This document shows positions 34,074 through 43,133 of a DNA stretch of 64,000 nt, in pieces (within the stretch, counting starts at the first letter, position 1; the number at the start of each line of letters is the position of its first letter). The position numbers were made by a program, and so were the translations under genes. The notes under the pieces were generated by a model. That model did no database searches. It saw only the letters and a program-made list of their open reading frames with translations, and was not told the origin of the DNA. Origin of the DNA: CAJXSN01 sp947492235 (GTDB taxonomy: Bacteria > Pseudomonadota > Alphaproteobacteria > Sphingomonadales > Sphingomonadaceae); assembly GCF_042492175.1 (NCBI RefSeq), contig NZ_CP170453.1, forward strand, positions 2,046,001-2,110,000, given 5' to 3'.

Positions 34074-35378
34074 ATGGTTTTCCCCATGACACGGCAATTC
34101 TCTCTTCCGCCCGTCCGCGTGACACTCGTTTTGGCTGCTTTGGCCTTGGCGCTCGTGCTCGCCCTGATCGCAGGCCCGACAATGGTCGGCGCGCAGGTGG
34201 AAGGCGACCGGGGCATATCAGCCGTGGTGGCGAGCACCGATATCGATGTCGGCGGGATCGAGGTCGATGTCAGCGGCAGCAATCCGGAAGACGCGCGGGC
34301 CAAAGGCTGGCGCGATGCGCAGCGGCAGGCCTGGGCCAAGATCGGCGGACCGTCGCTTTCGGACGGCCAGCTGCAATCGCTGGTTTCGGCCGTGGTGATC
34401 GAGCGGGAACGGGTTGGCCCGCGGCGCTATGTCGCGACGCTGGGGATCATTTTCGACCGCGCGCGAGCTGGCGGCTATCTCGGCCGTGGCGGACAGCGCG
34501 CGCGCTCTGCGCCGATGCTGCTGGTGCCGCTGACCGTCACCGGCGGAACGCAGCTGATTTACGAGCAGCGCAATGACTGGCAGCGCGCGTGGGCCGAGTA
34601 TCAGGCCGGTTCCAGCAAGATCGACTATGTGCGCCCGTCCGGCGCGGGCGGCGATTCGCTGCTGGTGACGGCGGGCCAGATCAATCGCCGCAGCCGCGCA
34701 TGGTGGCGCAATATCCTGAACCAGTTCGGTGCGTCCGATGTGATTGTCGCGATTGCGAAGCTGGACCACGAATATCCCGGCGGCCCGGTGACGGCGCGGT
34801 TCATTGCCCGCTACGGTCCGGACAACACCTATCTCGACGGGTTCACCCTGCGCGTTGCCAATCCGCGCCAGATTCCCGCGATGTACAACAAGGCAATCGA
34901 GCGGTTCGACACGATTTACGAGGCCGCGCTGGCGGATGGGCGATTGAAGCCCGACCCCACGCTCAACCAGTCGGGTGGCAGCATCGACCCGGCGATCCAG
35001 CGCCTGATCGACGCAGGCCGGCAGGCCGAAGCGGCTGCTGCAGCGCAGCGCCGGGCCGAGCAGGCGGAGCGCGATGCAGCCGCGCGTCCCGCCGAGCCAA
35101 CCGCGCAGCCGACCGCCGCACCCACCGCCGCGCCGGTCGTAGTCTCCTCTTTCGTGGTCCAGTTCGCCACGCCTGATGCCAGCACGATTGACGGGACGCT
35201 GGCCGCTGTTCGCTCCACACCCGGGGTGCGCGGCGCGGCAACATCCTCGCTAGCGATTGGCGGTACCTCGGTGATGAGCGTGACCTATGGCGGTTCGCTG
35301 TCGGAACTGGCGCAGGCGCTGGCCGCACGCGGGTTCACTGTGCGGCAGGGGAGCAACGCGCTCGCCATCAGTCGCTAG
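34074..35378 (+). CDS. DUF2066-like protein with C-terminal HMA-like region
   Basis: 434-aa exported protein: signal peptide or anchor (about 1-40, VTLVLAALALALVLALIAG), then a domain with AREGW-type KGWRDAQRQAWAKIGG and a two-lobed region to about 300, an Ala/Pro/Thr linker (about 320-365), and a last 75 residues resembling a small alpha/beta fold. In Pseudomonas the order purN-purM-DUF2066-hda is known, matching this locus though divergently arranged. ATG 34074 has AAAAGG upstream; ATG 34086 is possible. Function unknown. Confidence 0.72.
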   Translation: MVFPMTRQFSLPPVRVTLVLAALALALVLALIAGPTMVGAQVEGDRGISAVVASTDIDVGGIEVDVSGSNPEDARAKGWRDAQRQAWAKIGGPSLSDGQLQSLVSAVVIERERVGPRRYVATLGIIFDRARAGGYLGRGGQRARSAPMLLVPLTVTGGTQLIYEQRNDWQRAWAEYQAGSSKIDYVRPSGAGGDSLLVTAGQINRRSRAWWRNILNQFGASDVIVAIAKLDHEYPGGPVTARFIARYGPDNTYLDGFTLRVANPRQIPAMYNKAIERFDTIYEAALADGRLKPDPTLNQSGGSIDPAIQRLIDAGRQAEAAAAAQRRAEQAERDAAARPAEPTAQPTAAPTAAPVVVSSFVVQFATPDASTIDGTLAAVRSTPGVRGAATSSLAIGGTSVMSVTYGGSLSELAQALAARGFTVRQGSNALAISR

Positions 35379-35395
35379 GCGCAGAGGCGTCGCCT

Positions 35396-36013
35396 GTGGC
35401 CCAGCATACGCAAATTGCGCTGCCCCTGTCGCTCCAGAGCGAGGGCGAGCCTGCGCGCATTGCCCTTGGCCCGGCGAACCAGCGCGCGGCGGAGGCTCTG
35501 GCCGATCCCTCGCCATGGCCGTTCGGCACAGCGATCCTGACCGGCCCGCCGCGCTCCGGCAAATCGCTGCTGGGCCGCTGGTTTGCGCAAAGCGGCGGGG
35601 TGGTGATCGACGGGGCGGACGGTTGGGACGAGACCGACCTGTTTCACCGCTGGAACCGGGCGCAGGAGCAAGGCGAGAAGCTGCTGCTGATCGCGGACGG
35701 GGAGGAGTGGGAGATCACTCTGCCCGACCTGCGTTCGCGGCTGGGCGCGGCGCTCCATCTGCAGATCGGGCAGCCCGATGATGCGATGCTGGCCGACCTC
35801 ATTGAGATTCACGCCAGCCAGCGCGGCCTTGCGCTGGGCGAAGGCGCGCTTACCTATCTGGTGCCGCGCATTACCCGCAGTTTCGCTGAAATCGAGCGGG
35901 TGGTGGCGGCAATCGACCGGCTAAGTCTTGAACGCAAGACCGCGCCGACCATGGGTATCTGGCGCGATGCGCTGGACGCTGTACAGGGCCCGGAACAGGC
36001 GCGGCTGCTGTGA
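35396..36013 (+). CDS. hdaA: DnaA-related regulatory protein HdaA
   Basis: 205-aa member of the DnaA/Hda AAA+ family, which promotes hydrolysis of DnaA-ATP through the sliding clamp. The clamp-binding motif QIALPLSL (6-13) is at the N-terminus, P-loop GPPRSGKS at 50-57, and a lid region ends near 200. It lacks the DnaA DNA-binding domain IV, separating it from DnaA. Start is GTG 35396, with AGAGG 8 bp upstream and 18 bp from the previous stop, so it is probably co-transcribed with the DUF2066-like gene. Confidence 0.9.
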   Translation: MAQHTQIALPLSLQSEGEPARIALGPANQRAAEALADPSPWPFGTAILTGPPRSGKSLLGRWFAQSGGVVIDGADGWDETDLFHRWNRAQEQGEKLLLIADGEEWEITLPDLRSRLGAALHLQIGQPDDAMLADLIEIHASQRGLALGEGALTYLVPRITRSFAEIERVVAAIDRLSLERKTAPTMGIWRDALDAVQGPEQARLL

Positions 36014-36065
36014 CAAACTTGCGTATCACACGCAAAAGTGGGAGATTCAGCTTCGTGAGGTGCCC

Positions 36066-36797
36066 ATGCTCAGAGGTCTGACATCCTATCTCGACTCGGT
36101 TCGTGCGCGCGATCCGGCCCCGCGCTCGCGCTGGGAAATCCTGCTGTATCCCGGCGTGCTGGCACTGGGCCTCCACCGCGTGGCGCATTGGCTGTTCGAG
36201 GCGAAGATGTATTTCCTCGCCCGCTTCGTGAACCATTTTTCGCGGTTTCTGACCGCTATCGACATCCATCCGGGCGCGAAAATCGGGAAGAACTTCTTCA
36301 TCGACCATGGCTTCACCGTCATCGGGGAGACGGCGGTGATCGGCGATGACGTGACTATCTATCAATGCGTGACGCTGGGCGGGACCAACCCGACCAACGG
36401 CGTGGGCGGCAAACGCCACCCGACCATCGGGGACAATGTGATCATCGGCTCTGGCGCGCAGGTCATCGGCCCGATTATGGTGGGCAAGCGCGCCCGCATC
36501 GGCGCGAATGCCGTGGTGACCGACGAAGTGCCCGAAGGTGCGACGATGATCGGGCTGAAGGCGCGCAGCACGCTGGTCCCGGCAGAGGATTGGCTGAAGG
36601 AGTTCCTGCCCTACGGGACACCGTGCGATGATCCTTGCGAGGAGCAGTTTGGCGAGAAAGTCGCTGAGGGCACGCGCCGGGTGCAGGCGCTGGAGGCCGA
36701 TCTTGAAACATTGAAGGCGGAGCTTGAAGCGCTGAAGGCGGGGCAGCTGCCTTTGACCGGTGGTGCTGGTGAGCGCCGCAGCGGAACTGCCGACTGA
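36066..36797 (+). CDS. cysE: Serine O-acetyltransferase
   Basis: 243-aa left-handed beta-helix enzyme making O-acetylserine for cysteine synthesis. IDIHPGAKIGKNFFIDHGFTVIGETAVIG and GGTNPTNGVGGKRHP are diagnostic, with the hexapeptide repeats spanning about 65-180. The last 40 residues form a charged heptad-rich helix (ALEADLETLKAELEALKAG) unlike the substrate-feedback tail of E. coli CysE, so regulation may differ. ATG 36066 follows GTGAGG at 5 bp. Its stop overlaps the DUF2794 start by one base. Confidence 0.93.
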   Translation: MLRGLTSYLDSVRARDPAPRSRWEILLYPGVLALGLHRVAHWLFEAKMYFLARFVNHFSRFLTAIDIHPGAKIGKNFFIDHGFTVIGETAVIGDDVTIYQCVTLGGTNPTNGVGGKRHPTIGDNVIIGSGAQVIGPIMVGKRARIGANAVVTDEVPEGATMIGLKARSTLVPAEDWLKEFLPYGTPCDDPCEEQFGEKVAEGTRRVQALEADLETLKAELEALKAGQLPLTGGAGERRSGTAD

Positions 36798-37162
36798 TGG
36801 TGTCCAGCCCCGGCGCGTCGCAAACAGGTTCCGTTGTCGCCTTCCCGCAAAACCGCGCGGATCAGGTCGGCTTTGCGCGCGAGGAATTGCAGCGCATTAT
36901 GGACCTGTATGGCCGCATGGTCGCGGCAGGCGAATGGCGCGACTACGCCATGGAATTCACCAAGGATGCAGCGGTGTTTGCCGCGTTCCGCCGCGCCGCC
37001 GAGCGCCCGCAGGCACGGGTGGAGAAACGCCCGTCGCTCAGGGGAAGGCAGGGCATGTGGACGCTGTTCGGCGAACATGGGCAAGTGCTGAAGCGCGGAC
37101 ATGAACTGCAAGGCGTGCTCGCCCCGATGGAACGGCGGCTGGTGAAGGCGGTGGAGGGTTAG
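36797..37162 (+). CDS. DUF2794 protein
   Basis: 121-aa cytosolic protein of the alphaproteobacterial DUF2794 family, with a central helical block VGFAREELQRIMDLYGRMVAAGEWRDYAMEF and FRRAAERPQARVEKRPSL. Start ATG 36797 shares one base with the cysE stop (TGATG), suggesting translational coupling. Function unknown. Confidence 0.83.
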   Translation: MVSSPGASQTGSVVAFPQNRADQVGFAREELQRIMDLYGRMVAAGEWRDYAMEFTKDAAVFAAFRRAAERPQARVEKRPSLRGRQGMWTLFGEHGQVLKRGHELQGVLAPMERRLVKAVEG

Positions 37163-37184
37163 GTCTTGGCCAAAACCCTATTCC

Positions 37185-37319
37185 CGCTCATCCTGAGCTT
37201 GTCGGCAGCGAAGCTGGGCAAAGCCCAACGATTGTCCTTCTCTTCTAGCGCACAGCCAAAAGTAAAGCAGCCCTTCGGAAGCGCAGCTGTTGCGCAGCAA
37301 CACCGCTCAGGGCGAACGG
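37185..37319. repeat. Family 2 repeat pair, each arm interrupted by a small hairpin insertion
   Basis: The arms begin CGCTCATCCTGAGCTTGTCG (37185) and end CGCTCAGGGCGAACGG (to 37319), enclosing the shared core ATTGTCCTTC and TTCTAGCGCA seen at 22.6 kb. Relative to 22608-22698, the left arm carries an extra GCGAAGCTGGGCAAAGCCCA-like stretch (37205-37230) and the right arm AAGCGCAGCTGTTGCGCAGC (37279-37303), both capable of hairpins. Confidence 0.8.
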
Positions 37320-37330
37320 TGTTCTGGCGA

Positions 37331-38470
37331 TCACGCAATAGCTGGCAGTTTCGCCTGCAAATTCCCCGGCAACCCTCCTACAATCGTGCGCCTGATCGGG
37401 CTCCAATAGGCCGAGAGGGTGAGCAAGGCCGAGCCGATGACCAGTGCTGTGAGCGCGAAGGTCAGCTCCACCGCGCCAAACTGGTCGAACAGGAAAGCGA
37501 GCGCGGCCAGCACGTAGATCAGCGCGGAGACCAACAGGGCGCGCCGGTCAATGGCCAACGCGACCAGCCCGAAGACGATATAGATCGCGACCACTGCCAG
37601 AGCGCCGAACACGCCGACATCGGCGTTGTTATCGATCACGCCCGTCGCCGTGAACACGGGATGCGCGATCATCGGCGCGGCCAGCAGATGCAGCCAAAAC
37701 GCCACATCGGCCCGGCGGGTTTCGCGGGTCGGGTCGCTCATGTCCCAGCGCATCGCGGCGATAAAGATTGCCACGCCGGCGACAAATATGACGGGCAGCA
37801 TCCAGTCGTCTCCTTGGACCTCGAGCGTCAATTCCAGCACCAGCCCGATCAGGCCGAGGAAACTCACCGCGAGCGCTGCTGCTCCTGCTGCAACCGTGAT
37901 CGGCACTTTGAAGCGCCGCCAGTGAAGCCACGCGGCAGCCAGCGCTATCAATCCGCTGCCGAGGACAAACACAGCGGCAGCTGCGTCTTCGTTCGAATGG
38001 GAAAGGAACTGGCCGGTGCCAAACGATGCGGTGAAAACCGCGCCGACAAACGCCACCAGCAACAGGATGCTCGGCAGCGCCATACGCCGTTTGCCGGTGA
38101 AAAATTCGGCAAGGGGCCAGCTGGCGGCGGCGACGAACACTCCCGCTAGCGCCAGTTCGAGGCCATCGGATCTGTAATAATCGGCGGTGATCCTTGCATA
38201 TTCCTCGTCTGCCACATTGCCGCTTGGCCAACTGGGAGCGGGCAAAATCGCTTCGCTGATCGCTTGCCCGATGGCGCCCGCCGCGACCAGCAGGATCACG
38301 ATTCCGATCGCCACGAAAATATCGTTGAAGCTGTTGACGAGGCGAAAATGCTCTTCGTCGGTGACGGGCCGCGCGCGGATGGCTTCGGCATGGGCGCGCA
38401 GAGCGTCGGCCGCCTCCTGTGTCATCACTCCAGCGGCCACTGCCGAATTGATCTCGTCCTGCGAATACAT
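37331..38470 (-). CDS. Polytopic membrane protein, unknown function
   Basis: 379 aa with a soluble N-terminal helical part (1-45; SAVAAGVMTQEAADALRAHAEAIRA, a pattern seen in DUF2157-like proteins) and about nine to ten hydrophobic helices from residue 50 onward. No enzymatic motif seen. It is convergent with the DUF2794 gene across a repeat pair and is followed upstream by an SDR on the same strand. The function cannot be assigned. Confidence 0.72.
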   Translation of the reverse strand: MYSQDEINSAVAAGVMTQEAADALRAHAEAIRARPVTDEEHFRLVNSFNDIFVAIGIVILLVAAGAIGQAISEAILPAPSWPSGNVADEEYARITADYYRSDGLELALAGVFVAAASWPLAEFFTGKRRMALPSILLLVAFVGAVFTASFGTGQFLSHSNEDAAAAVFVLGSGLIALAAAWLHWRRFKVPITVAAGAAALAVSFLGLIGLVLELTLEVQGDDWMLPVIFVAGVAIFIAAMRWDMSDPTRETRRADVAFWLHLLAAPMIAHPVFTATGVIDNNADVGVFGALAVVAIYIVFGLVALAIDRRALLVSALIYVLAALAFLFDQFGAVELTFALTALVIGSALLTLSAYWSPIRRTIVGGLPGNLQAKLPAIA

Positions 38471-38554
38471 AAAGGCCCACCCCTCGGTTCGACGCGAGGG
38501 ATGGGCCTTGTGTGTTAGTCTGTCAACACAGCCTGCGAGGCTGCGTTGAAAGCG

Positions 38555-39484
38555 TTAGCCCCGCGCGCTGTCGGGGCCGGTGCCGGTCACTTTCTGCATT
38601 GCGGTCAGAATGGCGCCCGACTGCTCGGAGCCGGACTGCGGAGCGACCAGATTGGAGAAGTCGCTGATCTTGTCCCAGGCTTCCGCGAAGCCTTCGACCG
38701 TGCGCTGGTCCTCGGGTAGCCAGACGGCATCGTTCATCACGGTCCAGGCCGAGTGGAAACCGCCTGCGCCTGCGCCGACGATGGCGTTGGACGGGGCATC
38801 TTCGCTGACCAGAAATACAGCTGCCGGGGCAACGTTTTCAGGGGCGAACAGCTTGAACGCTTCTTCGGGAAACAGGTCTTCCGTCATACGCGTGCCGGCG
38901 ACGGGCGAGAGCGTGTTGACCTTGATGTTGTATTTCGCGCCTTCGATCTGCAGCGTCTTGGTCAGGCCGGCGAGGCCCAGCTTGGCTGCGCCGTAATTTG
39001 CCTGGCCGAAATTGCCGAACAGGCCGGTGCTGCTGGCGGTCATCAGAACGCGGCCATAGGCCTGCTCGCGGAAGGTTTCCCAGCACGCCTTGGTGGCGAA
39101 CGCACTGCCGGTCAGGTGGACTTTGACCACGAATTCGAAGTCTTCCGGCGTCATCTTCACGAAGCTCTTGTCGCGCAGGACGCCGGCATTGTTGATCAGC
39201 ACATGGACGCCGCCCCATTTCTGTTTGGCGTCGGCGACCATCTTTTCCATCTGGTCGTATTCGGTGACACTGCCGCCATTGGCCATCGCCTCGCCGCCCA
39301 TTTTCTCGATTTCCGCAACCACTTCGGCTGCTGCATCGGAGGAGCCGGTGCCGTCGCGTGCGCCGCCCAGATCGTTGACGACAACTTTCGCGCCGCGGCG
39401 GGCGAGTTCGAGGGCATATTCACGGCCAAGGCCGCCGCCCGCACCGGTGACGATGGCGACTTTATCTTTGAAGGAAATGGTCAT
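38555..39484 (-). CDS. Short-chain dehydrogenase, 3-hydroxyacyl-CoA dehydrogenase-like (MFE-2 type)
   Basis: 309-aa SDR with TGAGGGLG (13-20), NNAGVLRD (about 102-109), active-site Tyr-Lys in NYGAAKLG, and a C-terminal extension of about 60 residues beyond the classical 250. The sequence SFKDKVAIVTGAGGGLGREYALELARRGA matches the dehydrogenase part of peroxisomal multifunctional enzyme type 2, suggesting fatty acyl or sterol side-chain beta-oxidation. Extension of the C-terminus is normal for that subgroup. It is transcribed away from gph with 149 bp between. Confidence 0.86.
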   Translation of the reverse strand: MTISFKDKVAIVTGAGGGLGREYALELARRGAKVVVNDLGGARDGTGSSDAAAEVVAEIEKMGGEAMANGGSVTEYDQMEKMVADAKQKWGGVHVLINNAGVLRDKSFVKMTPEDFEFVVKVHLTGSAFATKACWETFREQAYGRVLMTASSTGLFGNFGQANYGAAKLGLAGLTKTLQIEGAKYNIKVNTLSPVAGTRMTEDLFPEEAFKLFAPENVAPAAVFLVSEDAPSNAIVGAGAGGFHSAWTVMNDAVWLPEDQRTVEGFAEAWDKISDFSNLVAPQSGSEQSGAILTAMQKVTGTGPDSARG

Positions 39485-39633
39485 GGGTTTCTCTCCGCAA
39501 TGGGTAATGAAAATATCCGAAGACGGAGCCTTACGTGTCCGTCAATCCCGCGCTGGGTGGCAGGTATTATGGTGCGTTGCAACAGGGGAGAGGCCAATGC
39601 CCAGTGCCGTAAGGGCAGGGCGCATCTGCGTTG

Positions 39634-40314
39634 TTACATTGCTGCGAGCGCAGGCAACAATTGATCGAATCGTTCGATAACCGCGTCCGCGCCCAGCTCG
39701 TGCGGGGGCTTGTCGCAATAGCCATAGGCCGCCGCGACCACCGGCACGCCAGCGGCCTTTGCGGCGTTCACGTCATAGGTGCTGTCGCCGACGAAGGCGA
39801 AGCGGCCGTTTGCGCCTGCCGCTTCGCATCTTTTGCGCGCCTCGATCACCGGGTCCGGCGCAGGCTTGGCATTTCCCTTGCCCATCGTGTCCCCGCCGAT
39901 GATCGTCACGAAGCGGTCGGCGAGGTCCAGCTGGGTCAGCACGCTGCGCGCGAACTCTTCGAACTTGTTGGTGACAACCGCCATTTTCACACCCTGCGCG
40001 GCGAGTTGGTCGAGCGCCTCGATCACGCCGGGATAGGGCCGCGAATGGACCGCGTTGTGCTGCGAATAATAGGCCAGCATCTGCTTATACAGCGCATGGA
40101 AATCGTCGCGCGGCATCCCGCCCTGCGCATCGACTGCGCGGCTGAGCATGATCTTCGCGCCCCCGCCGATAAGATCCTTGCTGCTGTCCACCGGCACCGG
40201 ATCGAACCCGCCCAGCTTCAGCGCGTGGTTCACCGCCTCGCCCAGATCGCGGAAGGTATCGAGCAGCGTCCCATCGAGATCGAAGCCAATGGCGGTGAAG
40301 GGAATATCGGTCAT
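39634..40314 (-). CDS. gph: Phosphoglycolate phosphatase, HAD family
   Basis: 226-aa HAD phosphatase converting 2-phosphoglycolate, formed during DNA repair, to glycolate. Catalytic Asp12 and Asp14 lie in DLDGTLLDT, motif II in VVTNKFE and motifs III/IV in NAKPAPDP and FVGDSTYDVNAAKAAG. ATG 40314 is taken as start (ATG 40326 is 12 bp upstream and equally plausible). Divergent from glmU with about 86 bp between. Confidence 0.9.
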   Translation of the reverse strand: MTDIPFTAIGFDLDGTLLDTFRDLGEAVNHALKLGGFDPVPVDSSKDLIGGGAKIMLSRAVDAQGGMPRDDFHALYKQMLAYYSQHNAVHSRPYPGVIEALDQLAAQGVKMAVVTNKFEEFARSVLTQLDLADRFVTIIGGDTMGKGNAKPAPDPVIEARKRCEAAGANGRFAFVGDSTYDVNAAKAAGVPVVAAAYGYCDKPPHELGADAVIERFDQLLPALAAM

Positions 40315-40400
40315 GTGCGCGGTCATGTGGGGCGACGTGCCGCAAGCGACTTCAAACCGCAAGGAAAGGGTGGCAAAGGGGGCGCATAACAGGAGTTCGC

Positions 40401-41762
40401 ATGACTGATTTTGCCGCCGTCATCCTTGCCGCGGGCAAGGGCACCCGCATGAAAAGCGATTTGCACAAGGTGCTGCACCCGATTGCCGGGCTCTCCATGC
40501 TCCATCATTTGATGGCATCCGTGGATGCGCTGTCGCCCGCGCACAAGGTGGTGGTGGTTGGCGCCGGGCGCGAGCAGCTGGAGGCAGCGCTCGGTGACAG
40601 CGCCAAAACCTGTTTGCAGGAACCTCAGCACGGCACGGGTCACGCGGTGCAGCAGGCGCGCGAGGCGCTGACAGGCTTCACCGGCGCAGTGCTGGTGATG
40701 TATGGCGATGTGCCCTTTGTGCGGCCCGAAACGATGCAGGCGATGCTTGACCGGCTGGAGCAGGACGATGCCCCTGCTGCTGTGGTGCTGGGCTTCGAGC
40801 CGGAGGATGCAGGCGCCTATGGCCGCGTGCTGACCGACGCCGAGGGCCGCATCTCCAAGATGGTGGAATACAAGGACGCGGACGAGGCAGAGCGCGCCTG
40901 CACGCTGTGCAATTCCGGCCTGATGGCAGCGAAGGCGGACGAGCTGTTTGCGCTGCTCGACCGGGTGACCAACGACAATGCGCAGGGCGAATACTACCTG
41001 CCCGACATCGTCAATATCGCATTGGCTGACGGGCGCACTTGCGCTGCTGTGACCACCGATGCTCCCGATGAAGTGCAGGGCATCAACAGCCGCAGCGAGC
41101 TCGCCCGGGCCGAGGCCCAGTGGCAGGAACTGCGCCGTGAAGACGCGATGGCCGATGGGGTAACGTTGAAAGCGCCCGAAACGGTGTTCTTCAGCTACGA
41201 TACGCAGCTGGGCCGTGATGTGGTGGTGGAGCCAAACGTGGTGTTCGGCCCCGGCGTTAGCGTGGCCGATGGTTGCACCATCCGCGCTTTTAGCCATCTG
41301 GAAGGCGCGACGCTGGGCGAGGGCTGCGAAGTCGGCCCCTATGCCCGTCTGCGCCCCGGCGCGGTGCTGAAGAAGGGCGCGAAGATCGGCAATTTCGTCG
41401 AGATGAAAAAGGCCGTTCTGGGCGAGGGCGCGAAGGCCAACCACCTGACCTATCTGGGCGATGCCGAGGTGGGCGCGGGCGCAAACATCGGCGCAGGCAC
41501 GATTACCTGCAATTACGATGGCTACTTCAAATACCAGACCGTGATCGGCGAGCGGGCCTTTATCGGATCGAACAGCGCGCTGGTCGCACCGGTGAATATC
41601 GGCGCAGATGCGATTGTCGCAGCGGGCAGCACCGTTACCCGCGATGTGGGTGATGGCGAGCTCAGAATGGAACGCTCGGAGCAATCGGTGAAGCCTGGCT
41701 GGGCCGACCGCTTCCACGACACGATGAAAAAGAAGAAGGCAGCAGCAGGGGACAAGAAATGA
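40401..41762 (+). CDS. glmU: Bifunctional N-acetylglucosamine-1-phosphate uridyltransferase/glucosamine-1-phosphate acetyltransferase
   Basis: 453-aa enzyme making UDP-GlcNAc for peptidoglycan and LPS. The N-terminal pyrophosphorylase domain has LAAGKGTRMKSD (9-20), QEPQHGTGHAV and MYGDVPFV; from about 245 a left-handed beta-helix carries the acetyltransferase with YLGDAEVGAGANIGAGTITCNYDG. The length is standard. ATG 40401 follows AACAGGAG. The stop overlaps the lipoprotein start by 4 bp. Confidence 0.97.
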   Translation: MTDFAAVILAAGKGTRMKSDLHKVLHPIAGLSMLHHLMASVDALSPAHKVVVVGAGREQLEAALGDSAKTCLQEPQHGTGHAVQQAREALTGFTGAVLVMYGDVPFVRPETMQAMLDRLEQDDAPAAVVLGFEPEDAGAYGRVLTDAEGRISKMVEYKDADEAERACTLCNSGLMAAKADELFALLDRVTNDNAQGEYYLPDIVNIALADGRTCAAVTTDAPDEVQGINSRSELARAEAQWQELRREDAMADGVTLKAPETVFFSYDTQLGRDVVVEPNVVFGPGVSVADGCTIRAFSHLEGATLGEGCEVGPYARLRPGAVLKKGAKIGNFVEMKKAVLGEGAKANHLTYLGDAEVGAGANIGAGTITCNYDGYFKYQTVIGERAFIGSNSALVAPVNIGADAIVAAGSTVTRDVGDGELRMERSEQSVKPGWADRFHDTMKKKKAAAGDKK

Positions 41763-42385
41763 GAACGGCATTTGCAATGGTCAGCGTGCTGGCTCTGGCG
41801 GCCTGCGGCGGGGACGTGACCGATAGCGAATCGGTTTTGGGTTCGCCCGAGCTGGCAGTTGTCGAGGATGGTTCGGAAGCGGATGGAACTCCTGATGAAG
41901 CCACAGACGAGGCCACTGACGATTCGACCGACGGTGCGGGCGACTCAGGGCGGGAAGACGACATAGCGCAGCCGGTAGCGTGCCAGGAGGGCGAGGAAAC
42001 TCTCTTCTCCTGCGATGACAAGGGCGGCAAGCAGATCGCTGTCTGCGGCAAGGACGGGAATGCCCAATACCGCTTCGGCAACGAAGTGGCCGAGATCACT
42101 CTCGACAACGGGAAGTTCGCCAGCGTGCCCTATTCGGGCGGCGGCGAAGCGCAGATCGCGTTCAGCAATGGCGACACGCGCTACATCGTGTTCAGCCGCA
42201 TCGTGCGCACCAATTTCGAACCCGGCGAACCGAACAACCCTGAGATCACCGACGGTGTGATGGTCGTGCGTGGCGGCGAGACAATCGGCAAAAGGACATG
42301 CATCGCAGGCTCGCCGTCAGCGGTCGATGTCGGCGCGGGTGAAAACTATGGCGGCGTGGCCAGCGAATTGTTTTACGAGGGGTAG
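41759..42385 (+). CDS. Hypothetical lipoprotein with acidic linker, 208 aa
   Basis: Signal peptide with lipobox LALAAC (Cys16), a highly acidic Asp/Glu/Thr linker (about 35-65), then a domain of about 135 residues starting ACQEGEETLFSCDDKGGKQIAVCGKDGNAQYRFG. Cysteines in this domain (about 74, 84 and 93, and near the C-terminus) may form disulfides. It overlaps glmU by 4 bp (ATGA), so the two are translationally coupled. No functional assignment; an envelope role is a guess. Confidence 0.75.
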   Translation: MRTAFAMVSVLALAACGGDVTDSESVLGSPELAVVEDGSEADGTPDEATDEATDDSTDGAGDSGREDDIAQPVACQEGEETLFSCDDKGGKQIAVCGKDGNAQYRFGNEVAEITLDNGKFASVPYSGGGEAQIAFSNGDTRYIVFSRIVRTNFEPGEPNNPEITDGVMVVRGGETIGKRTCIAGSPSAVDVGAGENYGGVASELFYEG

Positions 42386-42416
42386 GCTGCCCCGACGCCG
42401 GGGGTCGAATTGAAGG

Positions 42417-43124
42417 TCACCCCGCGTCGGGATAGACTTTCGCCCGGAACCGATCGACAAAAGCGGGCAATGCAGGGTGCTGCGTGATCATGTCCTTCAT
42501 CGGGCTGTCGAACGGCACGTGCAGAATATTCGCGAGCAGCGAGTAGACCGTAGCATCGGCCAGTCCCGGCGCGCCGCCGAAGAACCAGTCCTTGTTCCCC
42601 AATATCGCGGCAAGCGCGGTAATGTCGCGCTGGGCAATGGCCTCGATTTCCTGCGGAGAATGCAGGCCCATGCCGTGCCCCTGCAATTGTTTGGCTACGC
42701 CGCGCCGCGCGATCGGAGCGATAATGGCGCGCGCAGGAGCAGGAATATCGCCCAGCACCGACTGCTTGAGGATTGGCCAGTTTTCGGGACGCTGCCACCG
42801 GTCATACACCATCGCCCAATAGAGGTTTTCCTCGACCATCCGGCCCGTCGCCGTGGCCAATCCGCGCTCTTCTTCAGTAAGATGCGCATCGATGTCCACG
42901 GCGAAGCGGTCTTTGAGATAGTCGATGATCAGGGACGAATCGCCAATCTTGCGCCCGTCATGCTCGATCCATGGAGCCTTCTTCTTGGGGCCGCCAAACG
43001 GAGTGGATGCGGTGAGCGATTGATGCTCGACATGCGCCATGCGAAGCACCGCGTCGAGTTTCAGGCAAAACGGGCTGACCGATGGTAATCCCCAGCGTCC
43101 CGGCAGGTGATATGCTTTGAGCAT
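42417..43124 (-). CDS. Glutathione S-transferase family protein (Fax/metaxin-like)
   Basis: 235 aa with a thioredoxin-like N-terminal domain (SPFCLKLDAVLRMAHVEHQSLTASTPFGGPKKKAPWIEHDGRKIGDSSLIIDYL, residues about 17-69) and a helical C-terminal domain. The KAPWI and DSSLIIDYL stretches occupy the usual cis-Pro and glutathione-binding Ser positions. The pattern resembles the Failed-axon-connections subgroup. It starts 9 bp after the O-antigen ligase stop and is therefore probably the last gene of the ATP synthase operon. Substrate unknown. Confidence 0.8.
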   Translation of the reverse strand: MLKAYHLPGRWGLPSVSPFCLKLDAVLRMAHVEHQSLTASTPFGGPKKKAPWIEHDGRKIGDSSLIIDYLKDRFAVDIDAHLTEEERGLATATGRMVEENLYWAMVYDRWQRPENWPILKQSVLGDIPAPARAIIAPIARRGVAKQLQGHGMGLHSPQEIEAIAQRDITALAAILGNKDWFFGGAPGLADATVYSLLANILHVPFDSPMKDMITQHPALPAFVDRFRAKVYPDAG

Positions 43125-43133
43125 GGCGCGAGA

